From Tumebacillus flagellatus (lineage in GTDB: Bacteria > Bacillota > Bacilli > Tumebacillales > Tumebacillaceae), in NCBI RefSeq assembly GCF_000714935.1, contig NZ_JMIR01000006.1, forward strand, positions 1 to 64,000: a stretch of DNA of 64,000 nt, read 5' to 3'. A program made the position numbers and the translations under genes. Under the pieces are notes generated by a model. It was not told the origin of the DNA, ran no database searches, and was given only the letters and a program-made list of their open reading frames with translations. Shown here piece by piece: positions 1 to 8,136 of the stretch; position 1 is the first letter of the stretch, and every line of letters begins with the position of its first letter.

Positions 1-79
1 ACATCATGAACCGCCGTATACCGAACGGTACGTACGGTGGTGTGAGAGGACGGGGGTTAGTCACCCCCTCTTACTCGAT
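1..79 (+). mobile_element. Group II intron, 3' end (domains V and VI)
   Basis: Bases about 8-42 fold as the short domain V hairpin (CCGCCGTA against TACGGTGG, with a GAAC-type loop). Bases 43-79 form a domain VI-like hairpin (GGACGGGGG against CACCCCCTC) with an unpaired A shortly before the terminal TCGAT. This order and ending match the 3' terminus of bacterial group II introns; the CGC in domain V suggests class C. The rest of the intron and any reverse transcriptase lie outside the window. The class is inference; a 3' end of this kind is fairly clear. Confidence 0.75.
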
Positions 80-83
80 TCCG

Positions 84-113
84 TTGGTATTTGTCCGCGC
101 TTTTAGGTATACT
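84..113 (+). promoter_or_regulatory. Sigma-A-like promoter of the SLAP-domain gene
   Basis: A -35 like TTGGTA and a -10 like TATACT are separated by 18 bases, about 30 bases before the start codon. The promoter begins 5 bases after the intron end, so the intron sits just upstream of an intact transcription unit. Confidence 0.5.
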
Positions 114-142
114 GACAGGTAGATATTCTTTGGAGGACGATT

Positions 143-655
143 ATGGAAAACAAACGAAATTCGTTTATGGAGCGGCTGTTGGCCAAACGAAAAGAGGCGG
201 AACAGCTTGAAACCGAACAGCCCGTTGATGAAAGCAGTATCCCGACCACGGCGACTTTGATCAAAGGGATGCACTTGGCTTTTACGGAAGGTCAAGAAGA
301 GCAAATGAACGCAATCGAAAAGGATCGCTACCGTGAAATTTTGACGCAGATGCCGCCTCTCCTGATCGGGGAAGTGAACATTGTTCCTTTTGAAGCGGGG
401 GAGTTGAACGGCGGATACTTTGTTCGTGTCTTCATTCGCAACGGACGCGAACTGGGCGAAGAGATTTCCTTGGAAGAATTGCGGATGTATCTGCTCGACA
501 AAAACGGCGAGAGAGTCGCAAGCGGGATCTTCCAGCTGGAAGATTTCGGGTTTTTGAAGTTTGGCGAAGCACGTCTCTGGACGTTTGCTTGGCATGCCTC
601 GCAAGTTCTGAAACCCAACGCGGATCTCAGCCAATTTAACATCGAAATCGTCTAA
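143..655 (+). CDS. SLAP-domain protein (S-layer-associated type)
   Basis: A 170-residue protein with no signal peptide and a charged N-terminus. Residues about 75-160 resemble the SLAP domain found in proteins of the accessory Sec/S-layer assembly group of Bacilli: a run of beta strands containing GEVNIVPFEAG, FVRVFIRNG, LRMYLLDKNGE and a closing ARLWTFAW. The start has a GGAGG six bases upstream. It is monocistronic, between its own promoter and a terminator. Two large SLH proteins follow 2 kb downstream, which fits a role in surface assembly, but its exact function is not known. Confidence 0.65.
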   Translation: MENKRNSFMERLLAKRKEAEQLETEQPVDESSIPTTATLIKGMHLAFTEGQEEQMNAIEKDRYREILTQMPPLLIGEVNIVPFEAGELNGGYFVRVFIRNGRELGEEISLEELRMYLLDKNGERVASGIFQLEDFGFLKFGEARLWTFAWHASQVLKPNADLSQFNIEIV

Positions 656-682
656 AAACTGCCCATCAGAGGCAGTTTTTTT
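655..682 (+). terminator. Rho-independent terminator
   Basis: AAAACTGCC pairs with GGCAGTTTT around a 7-base loop and is followed by a T run. It overlaps the stop codon of the SLAP-domain gene. Confidence 0.85.
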
Positions 683-754
683 CATTTGAAGGAATAGGAT
701 TGAAAGATGAAGAACCTTTTCCGTAAGGGTGTTACTGACAGGAGGTCTTTGGAA

Positions 755-2449
755 ATGGAATCGTACCAAACTGCTTATCAGCGTTGGCTTGAGTTTCCGC
801 ATCTCGAAGAGACACTGCGCAAGGACTTACAAAGCATCCCGGATGAACAAGCGAAGGAAGACCGTTTCTATCGACATCTTGAATTTGGAACCGGTGGTTT
901 GCGCGGCGTGATTGGCGCCGGCACGAATCGGATGAACAAATACACTGTTCGACGCGCAACGGAAGGACTGGCCCGTTATCTGACTCAGCATGTCGACGGC
1001 GCGCGGGAACGGGGCGTCGTCATCGCCTACGATTCCCGGCACATGTCTCCGGAATTTGCAGCCGAGGCGGCGGGAGTTTTGGCGTATCACGGCGTGCGCG
1101 TGTACTTGTTTGAAGAGCTGCGTCCGACGCCGGAACTTTCCTTTGCCGTGCGTCATTTCGGCGCGGCGGGCGGCATCGTGGTCACTGCCAGCCATAACCC
1201 GCCGGAATACAACGGGTACAAAGTCTACGGCGATGACGGCGGGCAACTGCCGCCGCAAGCGGCCGATCAGATCTTGGCGGAGATCGGGCAACTGGCGGAC
1301 GAACTGTCTCTCCCGGCGTTGACGCTTCAAGAGGGGATCGCGCAGGGGCTCGTCACGATGATCGGCGAGGAGATCGACGATCTGTACACGCAGCGCCTCG
1401 TCGGGCTGTCCCTGCAACCGGAAGCGATCCGTGCCGTCGCGGACGACGTGCGGATCGTATACACGCCGTTGCACGGCACCGGCAACCAACCGGTGCGCCG
1501 CGTACTCCAAGCACTCGGATTCAAGCATGTCCATGTGGTCCCGGAGCAAGAACTGCCGGACCCGAACTTCTCCACCGTCAAATCGCCGAACCCGGAAGAG
1601 CGTCAAGCGTTTGCGTTGGCGATGGAGTTGGCGGAGCGCGTGAACGCCGACGTGATCCTCGGCACCGATCCGGACGCCGACCGCGTCGGGGTGGTGGTGC
1701 GCGATGCGTCGGGCGAGTTTGCGGTGCTCAACGGCAACCAGACCGGCGCGCTGCTGTTGCACTACATCCTCGAACAGCGCAAAGCGAACGGCACGCTCCC
1801 GGAAAACGGCGTCATGCTCAAGACGATCGTCACGTCCAACCTCGGCCGCGCCGTTGCGGAGAGAAACGGCGTGACTTGCGTGGATGTGTTGACCGGCTTT
1901 AAGTTTATCGGGGAGAAAATCCAAGAGTACGAAGAGAGCGGAGCACATACGTTTTTGTTCGGGTACGAAGAGAGCTACGGCTATCTGATCGGTGACTTCG
2001 TGCGGGACAAAGACGCCGTGCAAGCGGCGATGATGGCCGCCGAGATGGCCGCCTACTACAAGGGCCAAGGCAAGAAGCTTTCGCAAGTGCTGGAGGAAGT
2101 CTACGCAACGTACGGGACCTACCTGGAAGACCTGCTTTCCTTCACGTTCAAAGGCAAGGAAGGCCAAGAGAAAATCGCGCAGATGATGGAGAGACTGCGC
2201 CGCACGCCGCTGACGACGATCGGCGGGCTCGACGTGGAAGCAGCCAAAGACTACTCCCAAGGCATCGAAGGGTTGCCCAAGGCAAACGTCCTCAAGTACG
2301 TGCTGACCGACGGCTCGTGGGTGGCGATCCGCCCGTCTGGCACCGAACCGAAGATCAAGTTCTACTTCAGCGCCGTCGACAACGACCGCAACGCCGCGCA
2401 GAGCAAACTGGATTCCCTCAAGAGCTTCGTGCTCGAATTGATTCAATAA
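755..2449 (+). CDS. pgcA: Phospho-sugar mutase (phosphoglucomutase/phosphomannomutase)
   Basis: A 564-residue cytosolic enzyme of the alpha-D-phosphohexomutase family, which interconverts hexose 1- and 6-phosphates for wall and surface polysaccharides. Visible landmarks are the phosphoserine loop TASHNPPEYNGYKVY (about residue 150), the metal loop GTDPDADRVG (about 305), the sugar-binding segment GYEESYGYL and the C-terminal phosphate-binding RPSGTEPKIKFY. The length fits the Bacillus PgcA type. The start at 755 is chosen because GGAGG lies nine bases upstream; a longer reading from 707 has no ribosome binding site. The family is certain; whether glucose or mannose phosphate is preferred is not. 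Confidence 0.92.
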   Translation: MESYQTAYQRWLEFPHLEETLRKDLQSIPDEQAKEDRFYRHLEFGTGGLRGVIGAGTNRMNKYTVRRATEGLARYLTQHVDGARERGVVIAYDSRHMSPEFAAEAAGVLAYHGVRVYLFEELRPTPELSFAVRHFGAAGGIVVTASHNPPEYNGYKVYGDDGGQLPPQAADQILAEIGQLADELSLPALTLQEGIAQGLVTMIGEEIDDLYTQRLVGLSLQPEAIRAVADDVRIVYTPLHGTGNQPVRRVLQALGFKHVHVVPEQELPDPNFSTVKSPNPEERQAFALAMELAERVNADVILGTDPDADRVGVVVRDASGEFAVLNGNQTGALLLHYILEQRKANGTLPENGVMLKTIVTSNLGRAVAERNGVTCVDVLTGFKFIGEKIQEYEESGAHTFLFGYEESYGYLIGDFVRDKDAVQAAMMAAEMAAYYKGQGKKLSQVLEEVYATYGTYLEDLLSFTFKGKEGQEKIAQMMERLRRTPLTTIGGLDVEAAKDYSQGIEGLPKANVLKYVLTDGSWVAIRPSGTEPKIKFYFSAVDNDRNAAQSKLDSLKSFVLELIQ

Positions 2450-2455
2450 AAACCA

Positions 2456-2511
2456 ACACACCCTCGGACGAAGCGGCGGATGCGACTTCGTACGAGGGTG
2501 TTTTTTATTTT
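2456..2511 (+). terminator. Rho-independent terminator
   Basis: ACACCCTCG pairs with CGAGGGTGT, with inner CGAAG/CTTCG pairing, followed by a T-rich run. It ends the phosphomutase unit. Confidence 0.85.
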
Positions 2512-2734
2512 TTAAGGGTCGAAAGGGAAGGAATTTTAGCGAAAGGTGCGAATAGGGTTACGGGGTGCCAAAGATAGGAAGGGAAGTTTCGCGAAACCTC
2601 GACAGGATGCGTCTTGCTCATCCATCCAATCACAACATTTGGCAACATTCCAATTTACAATCTTCGGCAGGACTTGTGTAAGAACCTGTCGAAAAAGTAG
2701 GCACGAGAAAACTACTGCAGAGGAGGATATAAGG

Positions 2735-5700
2735 GTGGCTCGCAGACATAGTCGTTTGCTGAGCTTGCTCATTGCGCTGGTGATGTTGATCACATTGATC
2801 CCCATCTCGCCTGTGCAAGCGGCCAGCTCGCAATACTTTACGTTCCCTGCCTTCGGGAAAACTCCCACGGAAGCTCAGGTCAATCCGGTGAACGTCCCTG
2901 TCATCGACCAGTTTCACGGGCAGTTCTCCCAAACTGTACCGTCGACTTTATCGTACAAAGTCCAACTGCAAGTGCTGGATGCAGGCGGAAACTGGGTGGA
3001 CAAAGGCACTCCGAAAGTAGTGCCGAACGCAACACCGGTGATTTCCGGTCCTTCCAGCCAAGAATTCACCCTTCAGAACGTCGCGCTGTTCGTGGGGATG
3101 AACAAAGTCACCGTCTCCACTCCCAGCGGAGTCGAGGGCATTTGCTACATCTTCTATGACGCCGCTCCGGTCATTTTGGACATCTCGCTCAACGGCGGCG
3201 TGAAACTGAACGACAACAACCCGCAATTCGTGGATACGGCGAGTCAGTTTTTCTTGATCTCGACGGCCAACGCGCAAGCGGTGACCATCAACGGCGTCAA
3301 CGCAACCAAGTACGGCACCGATAAGTTTTCGGTTTCGAACTTTGCGTTGAATCCAGGCTTGAACACGCTGGTGTTCGTTGCCAAAACGGACAACCGCGTG
3401 TATCAGATCACGCGCAAGGTGATCTACTTGGACGGTCCGGGCGCGATGTACAACGTGTACATGCAGTCGGACATCAACAACGGCGCGGGAGATGCGGTGC
3501 AGATTGACGGCGGCAAAGTCGTTTCTTCCGCAACCGGTCTTCCGAAAGGTTTCAAAGCGCAGATTTCCGTTCCGGCCAGCACCACGACCGACCCGAAACT
3601 GCAACTGGACGAAGTGGACCTCGCCCGTGACACGGCCGGCGTGTTTGCAGTTCCGACCGCCGATCCGCAACTCAACGGGAAAGTCACGATCGTCGACCCG
3701 CCGATCGATGACCAGAGAGGCCATAAGATCTACACGGTGTTCGTAGATCTCTCCGGCATCACCGCTTCGGCCGGATGGCCGATCAAAACGAACGGCACCT
3801 ATACGTTTACGCTCCAAGGTCAGTATTACGACGGTTCCGGCTCCACGTCGAAGAAACCGTTGATCTCGAAGATTGCGTTTGTCTACAAAGACAGCTCCAA
3901 AGCTTCCATCAACGATGTCCAACAGGTGTACGGCGTTGATGAAGCGACCGACACCGGCGGTACGCCGGGCATCTTCTCCTCCGGGATTTCCACGCTGCCG
4001 ATCTACGCGAAGATCGTCGCGCAAAACAACGCCGGCGCCTTCACGCCGCAGCTTTCCGTTTCGCAAAACGGCAACACCGTCAACCTCGTCAACGGCACCG
4101 ACTTCACGGTCGTCGCCAGCGACGACACGCCGGGTGCCGGCTCGCGCGAACTGAAGATCATCAAGTTGCCGTTTGTCGGCGACATGACGCTGAACTTCTC
4201 CATTGCAGACAGCGGCAACATCGACAACTTTACGCCGATCAACATCCGCTACACGCCGGTTCCGTCGATCGTCGTATACGGCATCTATGACGGCGACAAC
4301 TTTACGCAAACCGACTTGCCGGACTTCAGCGGTCACCTGTTCAACTTCGTGGACAACACCGAGAAGCAGAACATCAAAGTCTCCGTGAACGGCGTCGTGA
4401 AGCACGCGACGGTCAACACGGCGACCAACACGTTTACGGTCGTCAACGGCGACCCGACGTCTCCGAATCAATTGAAAAACGTCCTGAACGAAGGCGCCAA
4501 CGAAATCAAAATTGAAGCGACGGCGCAGGGCATTCCGATCACCACCCGTCTGACGGTGTACTACTTCACCAACGATGCACCGATCATCGACAAACCGTTC
4601 CCGGTTCCGGTTCCGCCGGCTGCGTCTGCCTCTTCGCGCAACGTGGCAGACTTGCAAGGCAAATTCGTACTGGAGAACGGTTCTGACTCCACCTACGACA
4701 CCACCGAGAAGTCGGCCGACATCCTGTTCTCCGTCGGCAACGCAGACAAAGCGGTGATCATGAAGGACGGCGTTCAGTTCTTCACCATCACGTTCAACCC
4801 CGACGGCACGATGACACCGGCAGCTCCGTTTACGGTCAACGGCATCACCGTTGACATCGAGCCCGCCTTGATCAGCACGAACGGAACTCCGTACTACCGC
4901 ATCACCGGTTTGCCGCTGACGCTGGGCACGAACTCCTATGTCTTCAAGGGGATCAAGGGCCCGATCACCACGTTCAAACCGCTCTCCATCGTCCGCAGCA
5001 ACCCGCCGTATCAAGTGCTCTCGCCGCTGCTTCCGCAAGAGCGCGTGGTCAACCAAAACTTTGTTCAAGTCGTCATCAAAGCGGACGGCGCGGACAAAGT
5101 CCTGATCGGCAAGAACACGATGGACAAGATCACCGAGAACGGTGAAACGTACTTCAAGTACGAAGTGACCGGCTTGAAAGCGGGCACGAACACGATCAAG
5201 TATTCGGTCGTGCGCGGCACGCAGCAATCGAGCGACCAATTCGATGTCGTGTATGCGAATACCGACACGGTCGGCGCGCAGTACAAAACCGCTCTGAGCT
5301 CCAACACGAACATGAAAGTGTTTAACGGCAAAATCAGCGTCTCGTTCCCGAAAGGCACGATGTTGACGCCGTACAACGACACGACGAACAAAATCGAACT
5401 GTTTGACAAGCAACAATTCCTGTTTGGCATCGCCGACCCGGTAGACGGTCGCACGCAGAAGACGTTCAACCATCTGGGCCAAGTGGTCAACATCAACGGG
5501 GATCCGTTCTTGAAGTCGATGTTGAGCATGAAGCCGCACTTCGGATACGCGTCTTCGCTGTTCTGGGTTGACGCCGGCTACAACGATACGACGCAGCCGG
5601 GCTATGTGCAAGTCAACGGGATGCAACCGTACTACGGCGACGAGTTGAACTACAACCAAACCGGTTCGCCGTTCTCGAAGTACAACTTCATCAGCCGCTC

Positions 5701-6544
5701 TCTGCCGACTTCTTGGATGAAGCCGACCAACCGCGGCACGATCACGTTGAAGTACGATGACGCGATCCGCGACTTCGCCGCAAACCGTGTGTCGATCTGG
5801 CATTACGGCTTGCTCGACCAGAACGGCTCGCTCGACTGGGAGAACATCGGCGGCAAGGTTGACACCAAGTCGCACACGATCTCCGCTTCGATGGACGGAT
5901 TCGGCTACTACGCGGTGTTCTTGAACACCTACGGGTTTGACGACACCGAAACGCATGACTTTGCCCGCGATGACATGGAAGTGCTGTTTGCCCGCGGCAT
6001 CATGAACTCCAAGGACGGCGGCGAGTTCGGCGCGTATGAGCCGACCACCCGCGGTGAATTTGCGGAGATGATGGTCAAAGCTCTCGACCTGCCGCTGAAC
6101 TACGACCCGAACAACTACTTGTTCCTCGACTTGCCGCACACACTGCAAGTAAGCCCGTACTGGGACTGGCGCTACATTGAAACCGCCGGTCAGAAGGGCA
6201 TCGTGCGCGGTGTCGGCACCCGCCAGTTCGCACCGGATGACAAAGTCACCCGCGAACAGGCGGCGGTTATGATCGCTCTGGCGATGAACTTGAAGCTCGG
6301 CCAAGACTACGACGTTTCCAAGAAGAACCTCGATAAGATCTTCACCGACTCCGGTAGCATCTCGATCTACGCTCGTACCGCAATCGAAGCGGTCTACAAA
6401 AGCAAGCTGATGGTCGGTCGCACGATGGCGAACTCGGACCCGAAAGGCAAACCGCTGCTCGTCTTCGAACCGCAATCGAACATCACCCGCGCAGAAGCGG
6501 CGAAAGTCGTCGCGAACATGATGCGCATGTTCAAGCGTCTGTAA
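2735..6544 (+). CDS. Large SLH-domain surface protein with C-terminal SLH repeats
   Basis: A 1269-residue secreted protein. It starts at a GTG with AGGAGG nine bases upstream; readings from further upstream lack a binding site and would bury the signal peptide. Residues 1-29 are a signal peptide ending SPVQA. The long middle part is Thr/Asn/Val-rich and beta-strand-like, with several Ig-type modules. About residues 1090-1265 hold three SLH domains, visible as FARDDMEVLFARGIM, YIETAGQKGIVRGVG with TREQAAVMIALAM, and ITRAEAAKVVANMM. SLH domains bind pyruvylated wall polymer, for which csaB (20078-21187) supplies the pyruvyl transferase. It is a candidate S-layer or abundant surface protein. Confidence 0.85.
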   Translation: MARRHSRLLSLLIALVMLITLIPISPVQAASSQYFTFPAFGKTPTEAQVNPVNVPVIDQFHGQFSQTVPSTLSYKVQLQVLDAGGNWVDKGTPKVVPNATPVISGPSSQEFTLQNVALFVGMNKVTVSTPSGVEGICYIFYDAAPVILDISLNGGVKLNDNNPQFVDTASQFFLISTANAQAVTINGVNATKYGTDKFSVSNFALNPGLNTLVFVAKTDNRVYQITRKVIYLDGPGAMYNVYMQSDINNGAGDAVQIDGGKVVSSATGLPKGFKAQISVPASTTTDPKLQLDEVDLARDTAGVFAVPTADPQLNGKVTIVDPPIDDQRGHKIYTVFVDLSGITASAGWPIKTNGTYTFTLQGQYYDGSGSTSKKPLISKIAFVYKDSSKASINDVQQVYGVDEATDTGGTPGIFSSGISTLPIYAKIVAQNNAGAFTPQLSVSQNGNTVNLVNGTDFTVVASDDTPGAGSRELKIIKLPFVGDMTLNFSIADSGNIDNFTPINIRYTPVPSIVVYGIYDGDNFTQTDLPDFSGHLFNFVDNTEKQNIKVSVNGVVKHATVNTATNTFTVVNGDPTSPNQLKNVLNEGANEIKIEATAQGIPITTRLTVYYFTNDAPIIDKPFPVPVPPAASASSRNVADLQGKFVLENGSDSTYDTTEKSADILFSVGNADKAVIMKDGVQFFTITFNPDGTMTPAAPFTVNGITVDIEPALISTNGTPYYRITGLPLTLGTNSYVFKGIKGPITTFKPLSIVRSNPPYQVLSPLLPQERVVNQNFVQVVIKADGADKVLIGKNTMDKITENGETYFKYEVTGLKAGTNTIKYSVVRGTQQSSDQFDVVYANTDTVGAQYKTALSSNTNMKVFNGKISVSFPKGTMLTPYNDTTNKIELFDKQQFLFGIADPVDGRTQKTFNHLGQVVNINGDPFLKSMLSMKPHFGYASSLFWVDAGYNDTTQPGYVQVNGMQPYYGDELNYNQTGSPFSKYNFISRSLPTSWMKPTNRGTITLKYDDAIRDFAANRVSIWHYGLLDQNGSLDWENIGGKVDTKSHTISASMDGFGYYAVFLNTYGFDDTETHDFARDDMEVLFARGIMNSKDGGEFGAYEPTTRGEFAEMMVKALDLPLNYDPNNYLFLDLPHTLQVSPYWDWRYIETAGQKGIVRGVGTRQFAPDDKVTREQAAVMIALAMNLKLGQDYDVSKKNLDKIFTDSGSISIYARTAIEAVYKSKLMVGRTMANSDPKGKPLLVFEPQSNITRAEAAKVVANMMRMFKRL

Positions 6545-6554
6545 CAGCAGGAAA

Positions 6555-6598
6555 ACCCCCTTCGCACACCGAATTCTGGTGCGCAAAGGGGGTTTTTT
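6555..6598 (+). terminator. Terminator whose 3' arm also carries a ribosome binding site
   Basis: AACCCCCTTCGCAC pairs with GTGCGCAAAGGGGGTT, followed by six T. The AAAGGGGG in the 3' arm lies seven bases before the ATG at 6600, so the same bases can serve as Shine-Dalgarno for the next gene. Confidence 0.85.
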
Positions 6599-6599
6599 C

Positions 6600-8042
6600 A
6601 TGAATTGGAAGACCAAATGGATGACGCCGCTCATGGCGGGGCTGTTGCTGCTCGCTCCGGCGAGCGGGGCATCCGCTGCAGTTGACACCAAGAATCTTGA
6701 CACCCTCACAAAAGTTTACACGTTGCTCGTCAACGATCATTTTACACATCCGGATCAAGAGAAGCTCTTGCAAGCGGCCATCCAAGGCATGCTCAACGAG
6801 TTGAACGATCCGTTTAGCAACTACTTCACGCCGGAGGAGTACCAGCAGTTTGTCAACGCCATTGAGCAGGCGTACGCGGGCGTCGGGCTGTTGCTGGAAC
6901 ACAGCGAAGACGGACAAGCGCTGGTCGTCAAGGACGTCTACCCCGGCACGCCGGCCGAACAGGGCGGGCTGCAAGCGGGAGACCGCATCATCCAAGTCGA
7001 CGACACCCCCGCCGACCCGTCGGCGCTCGACAAACTCGCCGATCTCTTGCGCGGGAAGGCGGACACGACCGTCACGCTGACGATGTTGCGAGGCTCCGAC
7101 GCTCCGAAGACGGTCACGCTGACCCGCAAAGCGATCGAACTGCCGATGGTCGCCGAGAAAGACCTCGGCGACGGAGTCGGCTACATCCGCATCTACTCGT
7201 TTGGCGACCGCACGACCCAAGAATACAGCAAAGCACTCGCCGACCTGCAGTCCAAGGGAGCGAAGAAACTCGTGCTCGACTTGCGCGGCAACGGAGGCGG
7301 CTTGGTGAAAAGCGCGTTGGAAATCGCAGACAGCCTGTTGACCAAGGGCGTGATCTTGCAAATTCACCAAGACGGCGATGTCGTCTCACTGGAAGCGGAC
7401 GCCGCGGGCGACGACCAAATTCCCGTGGATGTGCTGATCGACCGCAACTCCGCCAGCGCTTCGGAGATGCTCGCCGGTGCGCTGCAAAAAAACAACCGCG
7501 CCAAACTCGTCGGCGAAACGTCGTATGGCAAAGGCACGATGCAAGAGCCGATTGAACTCCCGAACGGCGGGTATCTGAAAGTTTCCGTCGACCAGTGGAT
7601 GCTGGCCGACGGCAAGTCCCCCGATCATGTCGGCCTCACTCCCGATGTGCGGATGACGCGCCCGGAGAGCTTCTTGAACGCGGCGCTCGCCGATCTGGAA
7701 CCGAGCCGCGCGCAGACGGTGACTTTGAACGCCGACGACAAGACCCTCCCGGCACCGATCGAAGCGGACGGGCACTTGTACCTCCCGCTGCGCTACACCG
7801 TCGAGATGCTGGGAGCGCCTGTCGCATGGGTGCCGGAGCGAGACGAGGCACAGTTCACCCTCCAAGGTCATCGCGTCGTCGTGAGCCTCGCAGACGGCGC
7901 TGTGACGATCGACGGAAGCCGGCTGTCGGGGAATGCGGCGCGCGTGATCGGCGGGTCGACGTACTTGTCGGTCGATGTGCTGAAAGCGTTGCAGATTCGC
8001 GTGGAAGCGACGCTTCCGACAGTGAGCTTGCATACTCGTTAA
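6600..8042 (+). CDS. S41 carboxy-terminal processing peptidase with PDZ and copper-amine-oxidase-like C-terminal domain
   Basis: A 480-residue exported serine protease of the CtpA/CtpB family. Residues 1-27 form a signal peptide, about 90-165 a PDZ domain (VGLLLEH to TLTMLRG), and 190-335 the S41 catalytic domain. Likely catalytic residues are Ser286 in NSASASEM, Lys311 in SYGKGTMQ and Gln315, with the spacing known from B. subtilis CtpB. Residues about 385-475 resemble the copper amine oxidase N-terminal (stalk) domain (LYLPLRYTVEMLGAPVAW), an unusual extension for a Ctp. It follows the first SLH gene directly, with its binding site inside that gene's terminator. Processing of surface proteins is an inference. 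Confidence 0.85.
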   Translation: MNWKTKWMTPLMAGLLLLAPASGASAAVDTKNLDTLTKVYTLLVNDHFTHPDQEKLLQAAIQGMLNELNDPFSNYFTPEEYQQFVNAIEQAYAGVGLLLEHSEDGQALVVKDVYPGTPAEQGGLQAGDRIIQVDDTPADPSALDKLADLLRGKADTTVTLTMLRGSDAPKTVTLTRKAIELPMVAEKDLGDGVGYIRIYSFGDRTTQEYSKALADLQSKGAKKLVLDLRGNGGGLVKSALEIADSLLTKGVILQIHQDGDVVSLEADAAGDDQIPVDVLIDRNSASASEMLAGALQKNNRAKLVGETSYGKGTMQEPIELPNGGYLKVSVDQWMLADGKSPDHVGLTPDVRMTRPESFLNAALADLEPSRAQTVTLNADDKTLPAPIEADGHLYLPLRYTVEMLGAPVAWVPERDEAQFTLQGHRVVVSLADGAVTIDGSRLSGNAARVIGGSTYLSVDVLKALQIRVEATLPTVSLHTR

Positions 8043-8076
8043 AAGATATTGAGAGATTTTTTCAAAAGTTCTTGAA

Positions 8077-8106
8077 TTGAGGCATCCAGACGATGTACCC
8101 TATAAA
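8077..8106 (+). promoter_or_regulatory. Possible sigma-A promoter of the second SLH gene
   Basis: A -35 like TTGAGG, an 18-base spacer and a -10 like TATAAA. Transcription would start about 25 bases before the GTG start codon. Confidence 0.45.
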
Positions 8107-8136
8107 CAGAGATTACTAGGTGAGGGGACTAATTCC

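Noticed and set aside
2948..6709. Very long open frame on the minus strand opposite the first SLH gene
   Set aside because: It mirrors codon bias of the real gene, is rich in Arg, Val and Asp, has no binding site, and the plus strand has a signal peptide and SLH domains.
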